Part shown: positions 41,899-50,102 of the stretch, piece by piece
How positions within the stretch are numbered: position 1 is the stretch's first letter
Layout of the letters: every line of letters begins with the position of its first letter
Origin: Streptomyces antibioticus
GTDB lineage: Bacteria; Actinomycetota; Actinomycetes; Streptomycetales; Streptomycetaceae
Assembly (NCBI RefSeq): GCF_001514065.1
Contig: NZ_KQ948426.1
Span: forward strand, 496,001 to 560,000
DNA length: 64,000 nt
Reading direction: 5' to 3'
Program-made: the position numbers and the translations under genes
The notes under the pieces: model-generated
What the model was told of the DNA's origin: nothing
What the model saw: only the letters and a program-made list of their open reading frames with translations
Database searches by the model: none

Positions 41899-42972
41899 AT
41901 GGGAGGCTCTGTTCATTGCGAGCCTGAAGTCGAGGAGAGTGAATCCTTGCGGTCCGACGCCAACATCGCGGGACCGATGACCGATCCGGTCCCCGGTCCC
42001 CGTACCGAGTCGATCGGGGACGATGTTTCACGTGAAACACCGCCCCCGATGGACGACACTCCCATCGGTCGTGCTGCCCAGCTGGCGGTAGAAGCTCTAG
42101 GCCGCGCCGGCGAGGGCCTGCCGCGGCCTGAGCAGACGCGTGTCATCGTGGTCGCCAACCAGAAGGGCGGCGTGGGCAAGACGACGACAACCGTCAACCT
42201 CGCTGCTTCGCTGGCTGTGCACGGTGGCCGGGTCCTTGTGATCGATCTGGATCCGCAGGGCAATGCGTCCACGGCCCTGGGGATCGACCATCACGCCGAA
42301 GTGCCGTCCATCTATGACGTGTTGATCGACAGCAAGCCGCTGGCCGAGGTCGTTCAGCCGGTTCCGGATGTGGAGGGGCTCTTCTGTGCGCCCGCCACCA
42401 TCGATCTCGCCGGTGCGGAGATCGAGTTGGTGTCGCTGGTGGCGCGTGAAAGTCGTCTCCAACGCGCGATCCAGGCCTACGAGCACCCCCTGGACTACAT
42501 CCTCATCGACTGCCCGCCTTCGCTCGGCCTGCTGACGGTCAACGCTCTGGTCGCCGGAGCCGAGGTCCTCATCCCCATCCAGTGCGAGTACTACGCGCTG
42601 GAGGGGCTGGGTCAGCTGCTGCGCAACGTCGACCTGGTGCGGGGGCACCTCAACCCCGCCCTGCATGTCTCGACGATCCTGCTCACCATGTACGACGGCC
42701 GGACGCGGCTCGCGTCCCAGGTCGCGGAAGAGGTGCGCACCCACTTCGGTGACGAGGTACTGCGGACGAGCATTCCCCGCTCGGTCCGTATTTCGGAGGC
42801 ACCGAGCTATGGGCAGACGGTGCTGACTTACGATCCAGGATCGAGCGGTGCCCTCTCCTATCTTGAGGCGGCACGTGAAATCGCGCTGAAGGGCGTGGGC
42901 GTCAGCTATGACCCGACGCAGGCCCACATCGGCGCACAGAGCAACCCGAGCATGGTGGAGGGCATTCAGTGA
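41899..42972 (+). CDS. parA: Chromosome partitioning ATPase ParA
   Basis: A 357-residue Walker-type ATPase that organises and moves ParB-oriC complexes during sporulation and tip growth. The deviant Walker A is [17 protein letters not shown] near residue 105, with DLDPQGNAS and [11 protein letters not shown] downstream. The first 90 residues are a variable, acidic extension. The frame stays open to 41680; I choose ATG 41899 ([13 protein letters not shown]) because it matches streptomycete ParA as I remember it, although its ribosome-binding site is weak. A parS site lies within the coding region and reads VSRET. The stop overlaps the parB start (GTGA). Confidence 0.93.
   Translation: MGGSVHCEPEVEESESLRSDANIAGPMTDPVPGPRTESIGDDVSRETPPPMDDTPIGRAAQLAVEALGRAGEGLPRPEQTRVIVVANQKGGVGKTTTTVNLAASLAVHGGRVLVIDLDPQGNASTALGIDHHAEVPSIYDVLIDSKPLAEVVQPVPDVEGLFCAPATIDLAGAEIELVSLVARESRLQRAIQAYEHPLDYILIDCPPSLGLLTVNALVAGAEVLIPIQCEYYALEGLGQLLRNVDLVRGHLNPALHVSTILLTMYDGRTRLASQVAEEVRTHFGDEVLRTSIPRSVRISEAPSYGQTVLTYDPGSSGALSYLEAAREIALKGVGVSYDPTQAHIGAQSNPSMVEGIQ
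42025..42038. other. parS: parS site inside parA
   Basis: A perfect GTTTCACGTGAAAC within the N-terminal variable part of parA. Confidence 0.95.
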
Positions 42973-44069
42973 GCGAGCGACGGAGGGGTTTGGGCCGTGG
43001 TCTCGGCGCACTGATCCCCGCTGCCCCGACGGAGAAGACGCCGACTCCGGCGGCGATGGGTGGCGCGGGTTCCGCGTCCCCGGCAGCTGTCCCGGTGCTG
43101 ACGACCGACCGTGGGGTGGCCGCGGCGAAGGTGGCCACGCTGCCGCCTGTTTCACATGAAACGGAGGAGCCGTCGCTGAACGGTGCCGTGGAGACCTTCG
43201 CGTCTCCGGTCGGTGCCCACTTCGCCGAGCTTCCCCTCGACTCCATCACGCCGAACCCGCGCCAGCCGCGTGAGGTCTTCGACGAGGACGCCCTGCAGGA
43301 ACTGGTCACCTCCATCAGGGAAGTCGGTCTCCTCCAGCCGGTCGTCGTGCGCCAGGTGGGCCCCGCCCGCTACGAGCTCATCATGGGCGAGCGGCGCTGG
43401 CGGGCCAGCCGTGAGGCGGGCCTGGAGGCGATCCCCGCGATCGTCCGGGCAACGGAGGACGACAAGCTTCTCCTGGACGCCCTTCTGGAGAACCTGCACC
43501 GGGCGCAGCTGAACCCGCTGGAAGAGGCCGCCGCCTACGACCAGCTCCTGAAGGACTTCAACTGCACTCACGACCAGCTCGCGGACCGCATCGGCCGGTC
43601 CCGCCCGCAGGTCTCCAACACCCTGCGTCTGCTGAAGCTCTCCCCGGCCGTCCAGCGCCGGGTGGCCGCCGGGGTTCTCTCTGCCGGACACGCACGGGCA
43701 CTGCTCTCCGTCGAGGACTCGGAGGAGCAGGACCGCCTCGCCCACCGGATCGTGGCCGAGGGGCTCTCGGTGCGTGCCGTCGAGGAGATCGTGACCCTCA
43801 TGGGATCGCGTCCGCAGACGGCTCAGCGCGCCAAGGGGCCGCGGGCCGGCACGCGGGTCTCCCCGGCACTGAGCGACCTGGCGGGTCGGCTCTCGGACCG
43901 TTTCGAGACGCGGGTGAAGGTCGACCTGGGGCAGAAGAAGGGCAAGATCACGGTCGAGTTCGCCTCCATGGAGGACCTTGAGCGGATCCTCGGCACGCTC
44001 GCTCCGGGCGAGGGACCGGTCCTTCAGAAGAGCCTTCTGGACGGTGACTCCGAGGACACGGAGGACTGA
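42969..44069 (+). CDS. parB: Chromosome partitioning protein ParB
   Basis: A 366-residue CTP-dependent clamp that binds parS and spreads along oriC-proximal DNA. The N-terminal arm [13 protein letters not shown] contacts ParA. The ParB/CTPase domain (about 88-180) has [25 protein letters not shown] and [14 protein letters not shown]. The HTH (about 195-230) reads [22 protein letters not shown]-terminal dimerisation domain ends the chain. The GTG overlaps the parA stop. A one-mismatch parS lies in the gene, and a hairpin terminator follows. Confidence 0.98.
   Translation: MSERRRGLGRGLGALIPAAPTEKTPTPAAMGGAGSASPAAVPVLTTDRGVAAAKVATLPPVSHETEEPSLNGAVETFASPVGAHFAELPLDSITPNPRQPREVFDEDALQELVTSIREVGLLQPVVVRQVGPARYELIMGERRWRASREAGLEAIPAIVRATEDDKLLLDALLENLHRAQLNPLEEAAAYDQLLKDFNCTHDQLADRIGRSRPQVSNTLRLLKLSPAVQRRVAAGVLSAGHARALLSVEDSEEQDRLAHRIVAEGLSVRAVEEIVTLMGSRPQTAQRAKGPRAGTRVSPALSDLAGRLSDRFETRVKVDLGQKKGKITVEFASMEDLERILGTLAPGEGPVLQKSLLDGDSEDTED
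43149..43162. other. parS-like site with one mismatch inside parB
   Basis: GTTTCACATGAAAC differs from parS at one central base. It may be a weak ParB site. Confidence 0.5.
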
Positions 44070-44130
44070 CCCTCCGGCCGGTGGCGCGACAGCGTCCGTC
44101 GGCCAGGAGAGCGGGCCGTGTGCAACGGCG

Positions 44131-44170
44131 GAGCGGGCTGAGTTCGGCAAGGACCGGACACAGCCCGCTC
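44131..44170 (+). terminator. Terminator after parB
   Basis: Arms GAGCGGGCTG (44131-44140) and CAGCCCGCTC (44161-44170), followed by TTTGCTTT. Confidence 0.75.
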
Positions 44171-44268
44171 TTTGCTTTCAGGCGGTGTCGATGCCATCGC
44201 ATCGTGGATACGATGCGATCGGGTACGGCGCATCCACCCGGCAGCACCTCTCAGGGGAGGCAGGTGTC

Positions 44269-44526
44269 ATGCGAACGGTGAGCCGCAGCGGACTGGTGAG
44301 CGCGGGTCTGGGACTGGGCGCGGTCGGCGGCTTCGTCGGCAGCCTGCTCCGGGAACGGAGCGCTCTGACAGCCGCCCGCGATGCCGCGGGCGAGGGAAGC
44401 GAGGAACAGCCTTCATGGGGCGTCGGCTCGTACCGCTCACGCTGGACAACCTTCAGGACATTCCCCAGCGCTGTCGCTCGTGCGTCTTCTGGGAGCTGGA
44501 CCCAGTCAGCGGTGAAGCCGCGGTAA
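44269..44526 (+). CDS. Possible small membrane protein overlapping the acetyltransferase gene
   Basis: An ATG with an excellent GGGGAGG seven bases upstream opens an 85-residue frame. Its first 50 residues look like a real small protein: RTVSRSGLVSAGLGLGAVGG, then a hydrophobic FVGSLL end and a charged RERSALTAARDAAGEGSEEQ helix. From about 44418 it reads through the acetyltransferase gene in another frame, where the sequence looks non-coding. The gene may have lost a nearer stop, or the signal may serve a leader for the downstream start. Low certainty. Confidence 0.4.
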   Translation: MRTVSRSGLVSAGLGLGAVGGFVGSLLRERSALTAARDAAGEGSEEQPSWGVGSYRSRWTTFRTFPSAVARASSGSWTQSAVKPR

Positions 44527-45032
44527 GAGGGGGCACAGCCGCCCTGGAGAAGGAAGCCTGGATCTCCGCCGTCCTGTTGGACTGGGGATCGTGCGGCCGG
44601 GTCGTCTACGTCGACGACGTGCCGGTGGGCTTCGTGCTGTACGCGCCTCCGGCCTACGTCCCGCGTTCGACGGCGTTCCCCACGAGCCCCGTCTCACCCG
44701 ACGCGGTGCAGTTGATGACGGCGTTCATCATGCCGGGCTACCAGGGGCAGGGGCTGGGCCGGGTGATGGTCCAGACGGTGGCCAAGGATCTGCTGCGACG
44801 CGGCTTCAAGGCCATCGAGGCGTTCGGGGACGCCCGTTGGAAGGAACCGGCCTGTGTGCTGCCCGCTGACCATCTGCTGGCGGTGGGCTTCAAGACGGTG
44901 CGTCCGCACCCCGTGCACCCGCGACTGAGGCTGGAGCTGCGTACGACGCTCTCCTGGAAGGAAGACGTGGAGATGGCACTGGACCGGCTTCTGGGCGCGG
45001 TGCAGAAGGAACCCGCTCTGCGTCCCCTCTGA
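44415..45032 (+). CDS. GNAT-family N-acetyltransferase
   Basis: A 205-residue acetyltransferase. The acetyl-CoA binding motif A is GYQGQGLGRVMVQTVAKDLL near residue 110. The N-terminus GRRLVPLTLDNLQDIPQRCR followed by SCVFWELDP is typical of a streptomycete family near parB. Substrate unknown. The start is ATG 44415 with GAGGAAC upstream. In mycobacteria the equivalent place is held by the amidase-like cwlM gene, absent here. A bidirectional hairpin separates it from convergent trxA. Confidence 0.85.
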   Translation: MGRRLVPLTLDNLQDIPQRCRSCVFWELDPVSGEAAVRGGTAALEKEAWISAVLLDWGSCGRVVYVDDVPVGFVLYAPPAYVPRSTAFPTSPVSPDAVQLMTAFIMPGYQGQGLGRVMVQTVAKDLLRRGFKAIEAFGDARWKEPACVLPADHLLAVGFKTVRPHPVHPRLRLELRTTLSWKEDVEMALDRLLGAVQKEPALRPL

Positions 45033-45037
45033 CGACA

Positions 45038-45064
45038 AAGGGCCGGCCCTTCGGGCCGGCCCTT
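45038..45064. terminator. Bidirectional terminator between the acetyltransferase gene and trxA
   Basis: Perfect 12-bp arms AAGGGCCGGCCC and GGGCCGGCCCTT with a TTC loop. A parS site follows 4 bp later. Confidence 0.92.
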
Positions 45065-45068
45065 GCGT

Positions 45069-45082
45069 GTTTCACGTGAAAC
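45069..45082. other. parS: parS site
   Basis: A perfect GTTTCACGTGAAAC in the trxA 3' region, immediately before the trxA stop codon (minus strand). Confidence 0.95.
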
Positions 45083-45083
45083 A

Positions 45084-45416
45084 TCACTCAGCGATGAAGT
45101 CCTCGAGGTCGCGCACGATGGCGGCCTTCGGCTTCGCACCCACGATGGTCTTGGCGACCTCGCCACCCTGGTAGACGTTCAGGGTCGGGATGGACATGAC
45201 GCCGTACTTGGCGGCCGTACCCGGGTTCTCGTCGATGTTGAGCTTGACGATCTCGATCTTGTCGCCGTACTCGGCGGCGATCGCCTCGAGGGACGGAGCG
45301 ATCTGGCGGCACGGACCGCACCAGGCAGCCCAGAAGTCCACCAGGACGGGCTTGTCGCTCTTGAGGACGTCCTGCTCGAAGGAGTCGTCGGTCACGTTCT
45401 TCAGGGTGCCGGCCAC
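45084..45416 (-). CDS. trxA: Thioredoxin
   Basis: A 110-residue thioredoxin that reduces protein disulfides. The active site is WAAWCGPCRQIAP near residue 30; the cis-Pro is in MSIPTLNVYQGG. The GTG start at 45414-45416 has AAGGAG six bases upstream. It lies 46 bp after trxB and should share its SigR-type promoter. Confidence 0.97.
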   Translation of the reverse strand: MAGTLKNVTDDSFEQDVLKSDKPVLVDFWAAWCGPCRQIAPSLEAIAAEYGDKIEIVKLNIDENPGTAAKYGVMSIPTLNVYQGGEVAKTIVGAKPKAAIVRDLEDFIAE

Positions 45417-45462
45417 GGCGGGCTCCTTAATTCTTGTGCGTGGGGTGGTGGGTGGGAGGGGA

Positions 45463-46431
45463 TCAGACAGAGGTCTTCTCGGGCTCGGCCTGCTCCTCGT
45501 CCGCCAGGGCGGCGAGGTAGCGCTCTGCGTCGAGAGCGGAGGAGCAGCCGGTGCCGGCCGCGGTGATCGCCTGGCGGTAGGTGTGGTCGACCACGTCGCC
45601 GGCGGCGAAGACACCGGTGACGTTCGTCCGCGTGGAGGGCGCGGCGACCTTCAGATAGCCCTCCTCGTCGAGGTCGAGCTGGCCCTTGAAGAGCTCGGTC
45701 CGCGGGTCGTGGCCGATCGCGATGAACAGGCCGGTCACCGCCAGGTCCGACAGCTCGCCGGTCTTGAGGTTGCGCAGCTTCAGACCGGCCAGCTTCGGGT
45801 CACCCTGGATCTCGGCGACCTCGCTGTCCCACACGAACTTGATCTTCGGGTCGGCGAAGGCACGCTCCTGCATGGCCTTGGAGGCACGCAGGGTGTCGCG
45901 CCGGTGGACGATCGTCACGGACTTGGCGAAGCGAGAGAGGAAAGTGGCTTCCTCCATCGCGGTGTCACCGCCACCGATCACGGCGATGTCCTGGTCCTTG
46001 AAGAAGAAGCCGTCACAGGTGGCACACCACGAGACACCGCGGCCGGAGAGCGCGTCCTCGTTCGGCAGGCCGAGCTTGCGGTGCTGCGAGCCGGTGGCGA
46101 CGATGACGGCCTTCGCCTTGTGGACCGTGCCAGCGGTGTCGGTGACGGTCTTGATCTCACCCGTGAGGTCGACGCTGACGATGTCGTCCGGGACGAGCTC
46201 GGCGCCGAAGCGCTCCGCCTGGCCGCGCATGTTGTCCATGAGCTCGGGGCCCATGATGCCGTCCTGGAAGCCCGGGAAGTTCTCCACCTCGGTGGTGTTC
46301 ATCAGCGCACCACCCGCGGTGACGGCGCCCTCGAACACCAGCGGCTTCAGCGACGCGCGCGCGGTGTAGAGCGCCGCCGTGTAGCCGGCGGGCCCGGAGC
46401 CGATGATGATCACGTTACGGACGTCGCTCAC
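45463..46431 (-). CDS. trxB: Thioredoxin reductase
   Basis: A 322-residue FAD/NADPH flavoenzyme that reduces thioredoxin. The FAD motif is [15 protein letters not shown], the redox pair is in SWCATCDGF, the NADPH motif is [12 protein letters not shown] and the C-terminal FAD piece is [10 protein letters not shown]. The start is a GTG at 46429-46431 with GAGGAA upstream. The promoter 75 bp upstream matches the disulfide-stress sigma factor SigR consensus. Confidence 0.98.
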   Translation of the reverse strand: MSDVRNVIIIGSGPAGYTAALYTARASLKPLVFEGAVTAGGALMNTTEVENFPGFQDGIMGPELMDNMRGQAERFGAELVPDDIVSVDLTGEIKTVTDTAGTVHKAKAVIVATGSQHRKLGLPNEDALSGRGVSWCATCDGFFFKDQDIAVIGGGDTAMEEATFLSRFAKSVTIVHRRDTLRASKAMQERAFADPKIKFVWDSEVAEIQGDPKLAGLKLRNLKTGELSDLAVTGLFIAIGHDPRTELFKGQLDLDEEGYLKVAAPSTRTNVTGVFAAGDVVDHTYRQAITAAGTGCSSALDAERYLAALADEEQAEPEKTSV

Positions 46432-46503
46432 GGCTTGATTCCTCGTCTCTGGACTGCGTCAGTACGACCGGTGGGAGCCCCTTTCAGAACTCTCACCCCA
46501 CCC

Positions 46504-46530
46504 AACGGATCCTACGGGGCGCGCATTCCC
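46504..46530 (-). promoter_or_regulatory. SigR-type promoter of trxBA
   Basis: On the minus strand, GGGAAT (46525-46530) is followed after exactly 18 bases by GTT (46504-46506), the GGGAAT-N18-GTT consensus recognised by the thiol-stress sigma factor SigR. trxBA is a classic SigR target in S. coelicolor. Confidence 0.85.
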
Positions 46531-46594
46531 GGTGTGTCCGGGCACACGGAGAGGCGCCACCGTACGGAATACCACGGCAGCGAGAGACGAAGCG

Positions 46595-47494
46595 TCAGTG
46601 CGCGGGACGCGCGTAGGAGTGCGTCAGCAGAACCTTCGCGGAGGAGGACGGGTCCTTCTCACAGCCGGCGTCGACCACGTAGGCGTCGACACGGCTGTTG
46701 TCCTTCGTGTTGAGCATCAACACGAGGTAGGCCGGGTCGCCGTCGTAGGTGCCCTTCTTCGCGGCCAGAGCCGTTTCGTCGCGGCCGATGCCTTTCAGCA
46801 CACAAGAAGGAACCTGTGGCACGGGCTGGTTCTTGACGTGGTTCTCGGGCACGTTGTTGGCCCCCATGCTACGAGGGGACCGGGAGCCCACGCTGGAGCC
46901 TTGTGTCAGAAGCTCAGAGACCTGGGTCTCGACCTTCTTGCCGGAGAAGGCGTCGGCCTGCGCGGCCGGGTCGGTCGGCTTGCCGTCGTTGAAGGACGAC
47001 AGCAGCACAGAACCGAGTCCGAGGGCGGCGACCGTGAACACGGTGCCCAGCACGGCGATCCTGCGTCGCCCGCCACGGGCACGCCCCTTGCGGCCCGGGC
47101 CGGTGCGGGAGGCACGGGCGTGGCCGGTGGGACGGTCCGCCGACACCGACGTTTCACGTGAAACATGCGTACCGGCGAGGGCGAGGGACGCCACACGATC
47201 GGCGGTGTGATCGGAGCCGGGCGCATCGGCAGGCGCGGTCGCGCTGAGCAGAGCCTCGGCAGCGAGAGCGGCGTCGATACGGCCTGCGACATCGTCAGGC
47301 ATGCGCGGCGGACCGGGTAGCGAGCCGAGCAGGCCCCGGATCTCCTCCAGCGAGGCGTGTACATCGGCGCAGAGCTCGCACTCGTCCAGATGCCGTCGTA
47401 CGTCCGCGCTGCGGGTCGGCGTGAGCAGTCCCTCGGTGAGCTCGGAGAGCTCCGCGACGTCCGGGTGCCCGGTCGTGTCTGTCGTGGATGTCAC
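46595..47494 (-). CDS. Anti-sigma factor (zinc-finger type) partner of SigM
   Basis: A 299-residue membrane protein. The N-terminal anti-sigma domain carries HLDECELC (the H-x3-C-x2-C zinc-binding anti-sigma motif) near residue 35. A linker containing HVSRET (encoded by a parS site) follows, then a basic stretch RGGRRRIAVLG, one transmembrane helix (about 148-168) and an extracytoplasmic domain with two Cys (SCVLKG, GCEKD). The GTG start overlaps the sigma gene stop (GTGA), so the pair is co-translated. Position matches the RsmA-like gene next to sigM in mycobacteria. Confidence 0.88.
   Translation of the reverse strand: MTSTTDTTGHPDVAELSELTEGLLTPTRSADVRRHLDECELCADVHASLEEIRGLLGSLPGPPRMPDDVAGRIDAALAAEALLSATAPADAPGSDHTADRVASLALAGTHVSRETSVSADRPTGHARASRTGPGRKGRARGGRRRIAVLGTVFTVAALGLGSVLLSSFNDGKPTDPAAQADAFSGKKVETQVSELLTQGSSVGSRSPRSMGANNVPENHVKNQPVPQVPSCVLKGIGRDETALAAKKGTYDGDPAYLVLMLNTKDNSRVDAYVVDAGCEKDPSSSAKVLLTHSYARPAH
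47151..47164. other. parS: parS site inside the anti-sigma gene
   Basis: A perfect GTTTCACGTGAAAC; in the gene frame it reads VSRET. Confidence 0.95.
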
Positions 47495-48216
47495 GCTCGC
47501 CCACCTCCGCCCTTCACAGCAGCTGAATCGCCTGGACCTGTCTCATGGGGACCCGGGTCAGGGGATCCCGCTGCCGGTGGGACGGATGTCCCGTGCACCC
47601 GGTTCCGTCCCTCGCCCGGTTCTCTGCTGTCACCGGTGTTTTCCGGCCGCAGATGAGTGAGGAGGGGGAGGAGTCTGGCCCGGCCGCGGGCACAGCGGCT
47701 CTTCACCGTGCCGGTCGGCACGTCGAGCATGCGGGCGGCCTCGGCGACCGGGTAGCCCTGCATGTCCACCAGGACGAGAGCGGCCCGCTGGTCGTGCGGC
47801 AGCGTGCCGAGGGCCTCCAGCAGCTGGCGGTGCAGATCGTTGCGCTCCGCCGGCGCCGAGGCCGATTCGTGCGGCTCCAGGAGCTGCTCCAGGCGCTCGG
47901 TGTCGTCGACCGGTGAGGTCTTGCGGGAGGCGGCCTTGCGGGCGCGGTCGAGGCAGGCGTTCACCGTGATGCGGTGCAGCCACGTCGTGACGGCCGACTG
48001 GCCGCGGAAGGTGTGGGCGGCGCGGTAGGCGGAGACTAGGGCGTCCTGGACGGCGTCAGCGGCTTCCTCGCGGTCGCCGAGCGTGCGGAGGGCGACGGCC
48101 CAGAGCCGATCACGGTGACGTCTTACGAGCTCGCCGAACGCGTCGGGGTCGCCGTCCACGTGGGCGGCGAGGAGGTCCTGATCGCTTGCGTCGCCGTATG
48201 CAGTGCCATCTGCCAT
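47491..48216 (-). CDS. sigM: ECF RNA polymerase sigma factor SigM
   Basis: A 241-residue ECF sigma factor. Region 2 (about 25-95) holds RDRLWAVALRTLGDREEAADAVQDALVSAYRAA and TWLHRITVNACLDRARK. Region 4 (about 120-185) holds LPHDQRAALVLVDMQGYPVAEAARMLDVPTGTVKSR. The C-terminal 50 residues are disordered. The start is ATG 48214-48216 with GGGGAGG upstream. The run trxA-trxB-antisigma-sigM-pseudokinase-murJ is conserved with mycobacteria, supporting the SigM name. Confidence 0.93.
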   Translation of the reverse strand: MADGTAYGDASDQDLLAAHVDGDPDAFGELVRRHRDRLWAVALRTLGDREEAADAVQDALVSAYRAAHTFRGQSAVTTWLHRITVNACLDRARKAASRKTSPVDDTERLEQLLEPHESASAPAERNDLHRQLLEALGTLPHDQRAALVLVDMQGYPVAEAARMLDVPTGTVKSRCARGRARLLPLLTHLRPENTGDSREPGEGRNRVHGTSVPPAAGSPDPGPHETGPGDSAAVKGGGGRA

Positions 48217-48245
48217 CGGACCCCCTCCCCTGGGATGCGGTGCGC

Positions 48246-49964
48246 TCAGCCCTTGAACGTCACGTCGGTGACCGCCTGCTTGTAGCCGGCGCCGCTGTAG
48301 CCGTCCGTCGGGCCGTACGGCACCGCCGTGATCCACAGCAGCACGTACCGCGTCTTGGCCGACTTCGACGCCTTAACCGTAAGAGACTTGCCACTCGTGG
48401 TGGCGGTTCCGATCTCCTTCATTCCGTCGATCCCCGTGGAGGGCGACAGGGAGTCGGTGGCGTAGAGCTTCACGGTCGTGTTGTTGCCGTCGTAGCGAAG
48501 CCCTATTGACGCGGTCGAGATCTGCTGCGCCGAGCCGAGGTCGTAGACGATGCCCACGCCGGGCTTGTACGGGGCGAGCGTCGGGCCCTCGTTGTAGCGC
48601 TTGGTACGCCAGTACGTGGAGCTGTCGCCGTCGTACGTCAGCTGCACGTCGTTCGGAGCCTGGGCGTCACCGCTGGCCACGTACTCCTTGGCACCGACGA
48701 TGCTCAGCGGCTTGACCGGCTTGGTCTTGTCGCCGCTCTTGTCGTTGTCGTCCGTCGTCTGGGTCTGGTTGGTGTCGTCGGACTTGTTGTTCCGCTCCAT
48801 CAGGGCGTCGGCGAGCTGCCAGCTGCCGAGACCCAGCGCGGCGATGAGCAGCGCCGACACGGCCCACTTGAGGGCCTTCCCGGTGCGGCTCTGGAGCGGC
48901 GGCGGAGGAGGCGGCAGCGGCTGGGTGACGCCGGGGTGCGGCGCCGGGCGGCCGTACGTGCCCTGCTGGTACGTGGTGCGCTGGTACTCCGGCGGCGCGG
49001 TGAACGCCGGCTCCGGCGGGCGGATGCGGGGCATCTCGCCGATCGCCTTCACCAGTTCCTCCGGCGTGGTGCACGCGGATTCGTGGCGTGAGGCGGTCGC
49101 ACCGTCGTTGACGAGCGCGCGCATCGACAGCTCGGACAGGCCGCGGTGAACGCCCGCGCGTACCTGGTCGGGTGCGATGAGTCCGATGTCCTTGGGCAGC
49201 CCGGACAGACCGTAGGCGTCGTTCTCGTACGGCCAACGCTGGGTCAGGCCCGCGTACAGCAGGGCGCCGATGGCCTCGGTGTCCGTGCGCTGCGGAGTCT
49301 CGGACGTGATGCCGCGCAGTGCGGCGTTCACGGCGAGGCCGCGGATGCGCCACTGGCCGCTGGAGGTCCGCAGGACCGCGTTCGGGTTCAGGCGCAGATG
49401 CGCGAGCCCTTCGCGGTGGGCTGCGGCCATGGCGGAGGCGACCTGACTGACCATCTGGTAGGCGTCGTGCGGCTCCAGTGGGCCGGGAGCCAGGAGAGCG
49501 GTCAGCTCGGTGGCGTCGGGCAGCCACTCGTGGACGACGTAGACGAGGTCGTTCTCCTCGACGGCGTCCAGGACCTGGACGAAGCGCGGGTCGCCGAGCA
49601 GCGCTGACGACCGGGCCGCGGCCAGCACGGAGCGGGCGCGCGTGTGGTCCGCGGGCAGGATGTGCACACCGACGGCGCGACGGAGCTTCTCGTCGACCGC
49701 ACGCCAGCTGCTGAACCCATCCAGCCGGGTGACGCACTCCTCGAGCCGATAGCGTCTGGCGAGCTTGTGGCCGCTGTGCAGCTCGGGCGGTGAGGCCTTC
49801 CCGGGACCCTCGGTCCCGCCACTCCCCTGTGCCTCGTCGATGTCCGTGTCCCGCTCCCGGTTAGTGGCCACCCCGTCGGCCGTGGCCTGGTCCGCCTCTG
49901 CGGTCAGCGGCTCGTCGCCGCTGTTGTCTGCCACGTCGACGGCAGCCGTGCTCCGTTCCGCCAC
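48246..49964 (-). CDS. Membrane pseudokinase with discoidin-like C-terminal domain
   Basis: A 572-residue protein next to murJ. After a variable acidic N-terminus, a kinase-like fold (about 70-300) has lost the catalytic residues: HLRLNPNAVL replaces HRDxKPxN, the VAVK lysine region reads AVGVHILPADH, and no DFG is present. A Pro-rich stretch, one transmembrane helix (about 382-400) and an extracellular domain (about 440-572) with YDGDSSTYWRTKRYN and GIVYDLGSAQQI, typical of F5/8-type carbohydrate-binding domains, follow. In mycobacteria the equivalent pseudokinase is fused to MurJ (MviN) and regulates it through FhaA; here it is a separate gene. GTG 49962-49964 has AGGAGC upstream. Confidence 0.88.
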   Translation of the reverse strand: MAERSTAAVDVADNSGDEPLTAEADQATADGVATNRERDTDIDEAQGSGGTEGPGKASPPELHSGHKLARRYRLEECVTRLDGFSSWRAVDEKLRRAVGVHILPADHTRARSVLAAARSSALLGDPRFVQVLDAVEENDLVYVVHEWLPDATELTALLAPGPLEPHDAYQMVSQVASAMAAAHREGLAHLRLNPNAVLRTSSGQWRIRGLAVNAALRGITSETPQRTDTEAIGALLYAGLTQRWPYENDAYGLSGLPKDIGLIAPDQVRAGVHRGLSELSMRALVNDGATASRHESACTTPEELVKAIGEMPRIRPPEPAFTAPPEYQRTTYQQGTYGRPAPHPGVTQPLPPPPPPLQSRTGKALKWAVSALLIAALGLGSWQLADALMERNNKSDDTNQTQTTDDNDKSGDKTKPVKPLSIVGAKEYVASGDAQAPNDVQLTYDGDSSTYWRTKRYNEGPTLAPYKPGVGIVYDLGSAQQISTASIGLRYDGNNTTVKLYATDSLSPSTGIDGMKEIGTATTSGKSLTVKASKSAKTRYVLLWITAVPYGPTDGYSGAGYKQAVTDVTFKG

Positions 49965-50102
49965 CGTCGCTCCTGCCTCCCCATTCGTTGCGCGCCGACC
50001 GACATCCGTGCGCGCCGTCCGACGCCGAAACCAATTGTGCCCACAGTCCGCCGCTATGCACGACACACGGTGGCGGACGATGGTTGTGCGCGTACCCCCT
50101 TA

